Below, in pieces: positions 57,730 to 64,000 of a stretch of DNA of 64,000 nt; position 1 is the first letter of the stretch; each line of letters opens with the position of its first letter. A model generated the notes under the pieces. It made no database searches and was not told the origin of the DNA. It saw only the letters and a program-made list of their open reading frames with translations. The position numbers and the translations under genes were made by a program. The DNA lies in assembly GCA_003254925.1 (NCBI GenBank), contig QANZ01009716.1, forward strand, positions 156,568 through 220,567, read 5' to 3'. The DNA comes from Chamaecrista fasciculata. Lineage: Eukaryota > Streptophyta > Magnoliopsida > Fabales > Fabaceae.

Positions 57730-58308
57730 ACTTTGGACCGCCGCTGTCTCAGGGTGGTGGCCCTCCCTCTGGTTATAGAGTTTTGTGGCGACGACATTCT
57801 AAATCAGGGCTCCCGTGGCGGCGTTCTGTGGCGGCGAATCTGGACCAGGCATTACACGGCTGCTTCTGGCTTCCACAGCGACTTCCTGATTTTTTGGTGC
57901 TCTTCCATGGCGTCGTTTCGTTTTATTATCTTATTATTGTTGCTTTGATCAGTCTGTTTATGTCTTTTTTTAGAACAACCATTGGGGTTTCCTACCTTCC
58001 TGTTTTGAAGGGTTTGTCTCTTTTAGATGACTTTATTTATGTTTCATGTGTTTTAGATGGTTATAGTTTTAGTTGGATCCCTAGATCCTCTAACTTGCAA
58101 TTGATTATAATGCCAATTTGTTTAAAACGAGGATGAGTCCTCCTCGATGGGTTGTAAACTCCCCCACCTTCGTCAGTTGATATCCTGTCTAGTGTTGCTG
58201 TTTATGCTAGAGAGGGATTGATTTTTTTTTTTTACTTTTTTTTCATTTGTATTGTGTTTGGTTTTGTCTTACTTTTGAATGAATTATGTTTCAGGCAAAA
58301 AAAAAAAC
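57730..58308 (+). mobile_element. LINE-like 3' end with A-tail
   Basis: A frame ending ...DGYSFSWIPRSSNLQ...CLKRG and a stop (about 58134) resembles the RNase H tail of plant LINEs. About 160 bp of T-rich 3' UTR and an A run (58298-58308) follow. The GC-rich stretch at 57733-57900 has no recognisable domain. Confidence 0.45.
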
Positions 58309-58320
58309 AGAAAGACTAAA

Positions 58321-58632
58321 GAAATAGGAGATTAGCTTAATCTAAGATAAAGGTTAATAAATTTTTTTTAATGTAGCCATTATGATCCACATTATATTAA
58401 AAAAACATCAAAATTAAAGAAAATTATTATTGTTTTTTAATGTAGCCATTATGAGATTAGCTTAACCTAACGCCACTCTAAAATTTTAAAACACACTCAC
58501 AGACACACAAAATCTAGAAATAGGAGATTAGCTTAATCTAAGATAAAGGTTAATAAATTTTTTTTAATGTAGCCATTATGATCCATATTATATTAAAAAA
58601 CATCAAAATTAAAGAAAATTATTATTGTTTTT
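58321..58632 (+). repeat. 116-bp direct repeat, two copies
   Basis: 'gaaataggagattagcttaa' begins at 58321 and at 58517. Each runs about 116 bp to 'aaagaaaattattattgttt'. A partial third piece ('aatgtagccattatgagatt') lies between them. Confidence 0.8.
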
Positions 58633-58891
58633 AAACTTGTGAACACTATATATTTCTTAAATCCACTATCACGTACGTAGCTTTCCTTGACTTCTAATTT
58701 CCTTCCTACGGAATGCCCTCGATCTCGTTGCACAATGCACAAACACGATCGATAGTGACAAAATAAGAAAAGAAGCTCAGATCTAGTGGTGTCAAATCAA
58801 AAGGGAAAAAGAAAATGGTGTCTTCCTAATCCTCCTATTTTTTTTTCTGTTTTAAATAAATATGTGAGGTGTCTTTCATCTTTTAATGAAN

Positions 58892-59417
58892 ACAGCCGAT
58901 GAAATAACAAAGATAGATTAGGTTTATATTGACACATACCCAGCGACAGCGAGCAGCGACAGCAGCAGGGGAAGGCGTCGACGGCATTGACGGCGTCGTC
59001 GGAAGGCGTCGACGGCGCGACGAGTTGCAGAAGGCAGAGCAAGTCGAAGAAGGGAGAAAATTTTGAAGGAAAGTCGCAAGAGGCAGAGCAAGTCGCAAGA
59101 GGCAGAAAAAATTGGGAAATTGTCAAAGATAGATTAGGTTTAGGGTTATTTTAAGTGTGGGCCGGTTTTTATATGCTTGGGTTGGTTTTTTTTGCTAAAT
59201 GGGTTGGTTTTATTTGACAAAAATCAAAAACAAAAAAAAGGGAGTGAACTCGCCGAGTTTACTGCAAACTCGCGAGTTTACCGAGTTTACGAGTTAAAAC
59301 TCGAGTTTGCTCCGAGTTCACCTCAGGTCCGAGTTTGAGCCGAGTTTGCACGATTTTAGGGGGTAAACTCGGCGAGTTTACGAGTTTACGAGTTAAAACT
59401 CGAGTTTGACAACAATG
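58892..59417 (+). mobile_element. hAT-type MITE (CGAGTTTA-rich), right part, in the 3' LTR
   Basis: It ends CTCGAGTTTGACAACAATG, the inverse of the other copy's start, followed by the 8-bp CTCCTAGT. Many 'cgagttta' subterminal repeats are present. The left part is cut off at the single N (58891). The first 179 bp equal 62532-62710. Confidence 0.8.
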
Positions 59418-59850
59418 CTCCTAGTCCTAAGACTTTTACAAAATATTCTTACCTTCAAAATGGTACAGCATAAGGAATATAAAAGGAAACTAATAGGTAA
59501 ATGGTAAAATAGTAAATGTACTACGCAAAGATATTTTTCCTTTGGGTTAAAGAACCCATTCTTCAATTGCTTGAAGCCCAACGTGAATCTCCAAGTGGGC
59601 ACCCCAGTGCAGTAGCGGCCTTGATTGTATCATTATTCTCCCCTTCAAACACAACCTTGTCCTCAAGGTTGAAAAATGTGGATAGTGCCCTCCTGGCCCT
59701 GGGTCAAAGGGAAACATCAAATGCTTAGCAATTTGGTTGATGCTCTTGAAGTTGTCTTTGGTCACTTGTCCAACAAGAAGAAGCTCACTGGATGCACAAA
59801 ATTCATTATCCCAATTACAATGGTAGTAGTAAAGCTTCTTGGAAGAAACT

Positions 59851-62142
59851 TCAGGCAAGGGTAACATTTCTTGTCATATTGATAGAATTACAAAATTCTC
59901 TTTGAGTGTTCACAAGGAGAAGAATTACAATAGTGAAGGAATCAAGCAGCAAGATTGGCTTTCTAGGATGAAAATTAGCTTGGTCCACCAATGAAAATTG
60001 TAGAATGAGCCAATTACCAATCCCAAACAAAATCCCCACTGTTGAGCAGTTGTGTAATATCCAAATTTCACCCCTTATTGTTGTGCTTGTGACTTCCCTT
60101 CCCCTGAAATGAACTAAAAATTTATCAAGTATGAAGCTTCCATGATTGAGAGGAAGGGTGACACCTGTTGATGGCATTCTCACAGTTGAAGCAATATCAT
60201 TACCTATGTTGATCTTATGCATTAACCACCATCCTCCCGGATCAAAAATAAGCACACCATCCTTGTGGCAAGTTAAAATTCCAAAGAATAAAGCAAGCAA
60301 CAGCATGGCCGATTGGTTTACATTTTTAAGTGCACCAGAAGGTGAGGTTCTGGACAATTTGGTTGGCATATATGCTTCCCACTCGTTATAATTGCCACAA
60401 GAGATAAACATTACTAGTAGGCCTATGTAAACTTGTGCAGGTCCCACTGTCAGCAGAACAACATCTTTATTTCTTTGAACCAACATAGTAACTCCCACAT
60501 TCATGGTATCGAAGTATGGAATAATGAATGAACAAAATTGAGCCTCCACCAAAACACTAGGGTCACATACAAAAGCACAAAGCAGCCCCTTAAGTTCTAC
60601 TGTCTTGAATTTCACCAACAGAAAATCAAGTGGTTCAAATTCAGACGTAGTAGTTAAGACTATGATTGTCCTCCCCATAATAGCCTTCAATTCCATGAAG
60701 CTACCAATGAGATGAGCAGAATGATAAAAGTTCCTAAGTAACAAAACATTGGCTATGCAAGGAACAATGAAATCTAATGGAAACTTGCTCATTATTGCAC
60801 GAATATTATTTGTTGGAAAGGTAACAATCCTTGATTGAACAATGCAAAGAGTATCCAATGGCATTATGTTACCCACGCCCTTAGACAAGGTTACAGTAGT
60901 ATCATATGCAAGCCAAATCCTATTTGTAATCAAAAGATTATAAGCTCTCTTGAAACCTTGTGCATCTCCAAAGACAATCATAAACATGCATTTGTCCTCC
61001 TTGTTGAAGTTAAAAGAACACAGTATGTAAACGGAAACGTTGGGCACAATCAGTATCAGTGGTGTTGGATCCTCCCCCACGTTAAACTCACCCTCCGTTT
61101 CTAATGACCCACTGTGACATTTTCTCAAACACATACTGAGCATATTGTAAGAAGCACATCTTGTAAACTGAGTTTTACACTTCAAGAGTAAACAATTAGC
61201 CCAAATGACTCCTCCAGGGTCATGTATCCTAGTTTCTATCTCCCAGTCAATTGGAATCCATGAAGCCCGCTTTACTGTGCCCAACGGAAAGAGATTATGC
61301 AGAAATTTAATCATAGGGGATGTTAAGGCAAAGGGCAAGAATCTTACTGGATGAAGCAAGGAGACATAACAATCAGGGAGTGGAATTTTAGTTTCAGTCA
61401 AGCGTGCCTTCTCCACAAGAATTGAAGGTACGACCATTTCCAAAGGAAGAAGACAAGGCATCGAACACCGCAACTCTTCGTCCTCGAACTCCTTCGAATC
61501 TTCGTCATGCGTGAGTTTATGCACATCCATCACCGTGTCATTAACCATGGTTCCGACGGCCAAATTGTGAACGTGCGGCGGTGCACTCTCTGCTTCAAGA
61601 ACTTCCTCGGCGTCATCATCAACAACAACATCGAGCTTCTCTGCAGCACCTTCGGCAATTAGCTCTGTGACGACTGTTGACGGCACTTCCTGAACACGAG
61701 TGAAACGAGATGTACCAAAGTGATACTCGACGGCCTTGGCGAGGTCAGACCATGAAGTAAGCCCCTGCTGTTCCTGCATCAACTGGAACCAAGGCACGGC
61801 GGATCCTTCCATACTCGCAGCGGCGAGAGCGAAACGTTGATCTTCCGGTGTATCGGAAGAGGCGAAAATTTGTCGAGCCCTAAAAAGCCAAAATAGAGGT
61901 CCCGTTCCGTCAAATCGCGGAAAATCAAGTGGAACTGAGGCAGTTGAGTTCGATTCCGCAATGGTGACAGGATCTTGAACGCCATCCAAACGAGCTATGA
62001 ATGCTTCAAGTTTCGTCAAGATCAACTCCAAAGAGGCGTCCAATCGATCAAAGCGCTTGGTCATGGCAGCGATTGAGTCATCCATTGAGGTCAATGAAAG
62101 CACCAAATGATACACCTTAGGAATTAAAAGATAAAATGGCAA
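59851..62142 (-). CDS. Gag-like protein of the LTR element (763 aa)
   Basis: One long frame. The probable start is the internal Met at residue 20 (MDDSIAAMTKRF), which follows the LTR-side leader. A short coiled-coil-like segment (about 24-55) is followed by a retrotransposon-gag domain at 71-147 (FPRFDGTGPLFWLFRARQIF, VPWFQ, WSDLAKAVEYHFG), an acidic linker and a long C-terminal part that I do not recognise. No zinc knuckle or enzyme motif is seen. It belongs to the element and not to the host. Confidence 0.75.
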   Translation of the reverse strand: MPFYLLIPKVYHLVLSLTSMDDSIAAMTKRFDRLDASLELILTKLEAFIARLDGVQDPVTIAESNSTASVPLDFPRFDGTGPLFWLFRARQIFASSDTPEDQRFALAAASMEGSAVPWFQLMQEQQGLTSWSDLAKAVEYHFGTSRFTRVQEVPSTVVTELIAEGAAEKLDVVVDDDAEEVLEAESAPPHVHNLAVGTMVNDTVMDVHKLTHDEDSKEFEDEELRCSMPCLLPLEMVVPSILVEKARLTETKIPLPDCYVSLLHPVRFLPFALTSPMIKFLHNLFPLGTVKRASWIPIDWEIETRIHDPGGVIWANCLLLKCKTQFTRCASYNMLSMCLRKCHSGSLETEGEFNVGEDPTPLILIVPNVSVYILCSFNFNKEDKCMFMIVFGDAQGFKRAYNLLITNRIWLAYDTTVTLSKGVGNIMPLDTLCIVQSRIVTFPTNNIRAIMSKFPLDFIVPCIANVLLLRNFYHSAHLIGSFMELKAIMGRTIIVLTTTSEFEPLDFLLVKFKTVELKGLLCAFVCDPSVLVEAQFCSFIIPYFDTMNVGVTMLVQRNKDVVLLTVGPAQVYIGLLVMFISCGNYNEWEAYMPTKLSRTSPSGALKNVNQSAMLLLALFFGILTCHKDGVLIFDPGGWWLMHKINIGNDIASTVRMPSTGVTLPLNHGSFILDKFLVHFRGREVTSTTIRGEIWILHNCSTVGILFGIGNWLILQFSLVDQANFHPRKPILLLDSFTIVILLLVNTQREFCNSINMTRNVTLA

Positions 62143-62244
62143 GATAAGGAATGAAGATTATGGAAGATGCAGTATCAAATCCCTGGAGAAATGGGAAATA
62201 TACATGATAGAGGCACCTGTTCGAGTCGGCGCATTACTCCTAGT

Positions 62245-62710
62245 CAAGGTTGTCAAACTCGAGAGTTTAACCAAACTCGTGGAGGGGGGGTAAACTCGGA
62301 TCGTAAACTCGGATCGTAAACTCGCCGAGTTTACCTACGTATGCAGAATAAAATTTACACATATATATCATTTTCTTTAAGTGTAAAATTAAATCAAAAT
62401 ACATTCATAAATCATATTACATACCCATCCCCTAGTCACAAACTCACATTCATCCATTCATAAATCATACATTAACATATTCACATTAACATACCCAAAC
62501 TCACATTCATACATTCAGACATTCACAAACTCACAGCCGATGAAATAACAAAGATAGATTAGGTTTATATTGACACATACCCAGCGACAGCGAGCAGCGA
62601 CAGCAGCAGGGGAAGGCGTCGACGGCATTGACGGCGTCGTCGGAAGGCGTCGACGGCGCGACGAGTTGCAGAAGGCAGAGCAAGTCGAAGAAGGGAGAAA
62701 ATTTTGAAGG
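62245..62710 (+). mobile_element. hAT-type MITE, left part, in the 5' LTR
   Basis: It starts CAAGGTTGTCAAACTCGAG directly after CTCCTAGT (62237-62244), has 'taaactcggatcg' repeats, then AT-rich DNA, then the 179-bp GC-richer block shared with 58892-59070, and runs into the gap. Confidence 0.8.
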
Positions 62711-63278
62711 NNNNNNNNNNNNNNNNNNNNNNNNNNNNNNNNNNNNNNNNNNNNNNNNNNNNNNNNNNNNNNNNNNNNNNNNNNNNNNNNNNNNNNNNNN
62801 NNNNNNNNNNNNNNNNNNNNNNNNNNNNNNNNNNNNNNNNNNNNNNNNNNNNNNNNNNNNNNNNNNNNNNNNNNNNNNNNNNNNNNNNNNNNNNNNNNNN
62901 NNNNNNNNNNNNNNNNNNNNNNNNNNNNNNNNNNNNNNNNNNNNNNNNNNNNNNNNNNNNNNNNNNNNNNNNNNNNNNNNNNNNNNNNNNNNNNNNNNNN
63001 NNNNNNNNNNNNNNNNNNNNNNNNNNNNNNNNNNNNNNNNNNNNNNNNNNNNNNNNNNNNNNNNNNNNNNNNNNNNNNNNNNNNNNNNNNNNNNNNNNNN
63101 NNNNNNNNNNNNNNNNNNNNNNNNNNNNNNNNNNNNNNNNNNNNNNNNNNNNNNNNNNNNNNNNNNNNNNNNNNNNNNNNNNNNNNNNNNNNNNNNNNNN
63201 NNNNNNNNNNNNNNNNNNNNNNNNNNNNNNNNNNNNNNNNNNNNNNNNNNNNNNNNNNNNNNNNNNNNNNNNNNNNNN
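62711..63278. other. Assembly gap (568 N)
   Basis: It begins immediately after the 179-bp sequence that also starts the 58892 copy, so the repeat broke the assembly here. Confidence 0.99.
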
Positions 63279-63952
63279 AAAAAAAAAAAGATTGTAGGGA
63301 CTATAAATTAAGAGGTTGAATAAAATTTATGGACCAAATGATTGATTTTTCTATTTTTAAAGTTTTGATATTGACCTTGATATTATTTAGTATATAATAA
63401 ATTAATTTTGCATTTATTTCTTTCAAAATATATTTTTTAAAAAAAGTATTATTATGTAGATAGGTATTAGGGCTTAAAGTTTAAAGATTTATAATGTATA
63501 GAGACTGATTTTATAAAAAATGAAAAAAAAAAGAAAAAAAGAAAAAAGAAAACTGTAAAAAATAAATTAAAATTTTTTTAGTACAGTATATCGAGACTCT
63601 AATGGTTTTTTTTTTTTTGGTCAGAACTCTAATGGTTTCTCAACTTGTTATTTCTAAATATTGTACTCTCTCGACTAGATGTTGGTCCAACCTACGTACT
63701 ACAAAGATCTCGTATCCAACAACTAATCTAAAAAAAATGGACATAAATGCCTTGTCAATGTTGAAACTATAAAACTTACTACCTTCTTATCTAAATAAAA
63801 TGGACATTATATGACTTCCCTCCTTTATGGTTGGTCAAAATTATTGAATTAAAAAAATAAAAAAGAAAAAGAAATCACTCACTTTCCTTAGGCCCAGGTT
63901 CTCTCACCCCAAACAAGTTATTCTTGATTTTCATTAATATTTTAAACTCCAT
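63279..63952. other. AT-rich spacer, no gene seen
   Basis: Runs of A/T. A T run and 'ggtcagaactctaatgg' near 63600 repeat locally. Non-coding. Confidence 0.5.
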
Positions 63953-63957
63953 AAAAA

Positions 63958-64000
63958 AGGGTAAATTACACTTTGGTACTCTATAGTTTGGTCATATTTC
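63958..64000 (+). mobile_element. Start of a 'gggtaaattacactttgg' MITE, cut by window end
   Basis: 'gggtaaattacactttggta' matches the left TIR of the complete element at 33608. Confidence 0.7.

Larger units (their letters stand above)
58892..63278 (-). mobile_element. LTR retroelement, gag-only type, incomplete in assembly
   Basis: On the minus strand the order is part of a 5' LTR (hidden partly in the gap), a gag-containing frame (62142-59851), a polypurine tract (59633-59650 reversed) and a 3' LTR starting TGATACAATC at 59632. No protease, reverse transcriptase or integrase region is recognisable. That fits non-autonomous gag-only LTR elements (TR-GAG type, Ty3-like). Each LTR carries the same hAT-type MITE with target duplication CTCCTAGT. 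Both outer edges are lost at an N (58891) and a gap. The main frame is long and open, so the element may be fairly young. Confidence 0.65.

Noticed and set aside
57733-57948. GC-rich open frame that might be a small gene
   Set aside because: No recognisable domain. The neighbouring RNase-H-like tail and A-run suit a LINE fragment better.
59547-59867. Short minus-strand frame after the gag-like frame
   Set aside because: It overlaps the polypurine tract and LTR start. I do not treat it as a separate gene.
62110-62240. Possible tRNA primer-binding site beside the LTR
   Set aside because: I could not match a plant tRNA 3' end with confidence, so the LTR's inner border is left open.
1-64000. 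CRISPR arrays, operons, rRNA and organelle DNA
   Set aside because: No regularly spaced identical repeats, rRNA or organelle gene sequence was seen. The content is plant nuclear.

Overview
The window is nuclear DNA of a flowering plant, most likely a eudicot. It is AT-rich, its genes are intron-less plant cytosolic sulfotransferases (SOTs), and it carries typical plant repeats: hAT elements, Helitrons, tRNA-derived SINEs, L1-type LINEs, Mutator-like and Stowaway MITEs, and LTR relics. The species cannot be named from the sequence alone.

The backbone is a SOT gene cluster. I count 18 SOT-derived stretches between about 1.8 and 56.2 kb. Four are full-length and open: 13004-14089 (-), 16942-18015 (+), 45218-46261 (+) and 55074-56153 (-). 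The others are frameshifted copies, 3' or 5' fragments, or short relics. Three subgroups can be told apart by their N-termini: the 'KDQS...SPELRN' group (13004, 55074), the 'ILEDAFSSEE...SPETKNLILSLPIEKD' group (16942, 37512, 45218, 49290) and the 'SSISTLEDALTxEEKN' group (2426, 23064, 31804). SOTs move a sulfonate group from PAPS to hydroxyls on small molecules such as flavonoids, hormones and defence compounds. The substrates here cannot be read from sequence. The layout is a birth-and-death tandem array.

Layout: 1-6.1 kb and 11.2-16.1 kb are two copies of one unit (SOT on the minus strand plus both flanks). In the first copy most of the gene is replaced by a 1.44 kb piece identical to 22.9-24.35 kb, with a single N at each join. 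6.2-11 kb holds decayed SOTs, two SINE copies and a small Helitron. 16.9-24.4 kb holds one intact SOT, a remnant, and a SOT pseudogene whose promoter was split by a Helitron carrying RPA-like exons. 25.8-30.2 kb is a decayed hAT with an LTR-like insertion. 30.3-34.9 kb holds more SOT wrecks. 35-50.6 kb contains three head-to-tail SOT units. The middle ones were later hit by a 3.3 kb hAT, a SINE and MITEs, whose empty sites survive in sister units. 51.6-53.6 kb is a LINE with a solo LTR nested in it, a hAT tail and a SOT tail. 55-56 kb is the last intact SOT. 58.9-63.3 kb is a gag-only LTR element with the same hAT-type MITE in both LTRs, broken up by assembly gaps.

Sequence quality matters here. 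There are runs of N at 40647-40795 and 62711-63278, and single Ns at 2270, 3709, 25886 and 58891. Three of the single Ns mark joins to sequence duplicated elsewhere in the window. No undescribed molecular system is evident. The most unusual structures are a Helitron flanked by a perfect 84-bp direct repeat and an LTR element whose LTR pair both carry a MITE.
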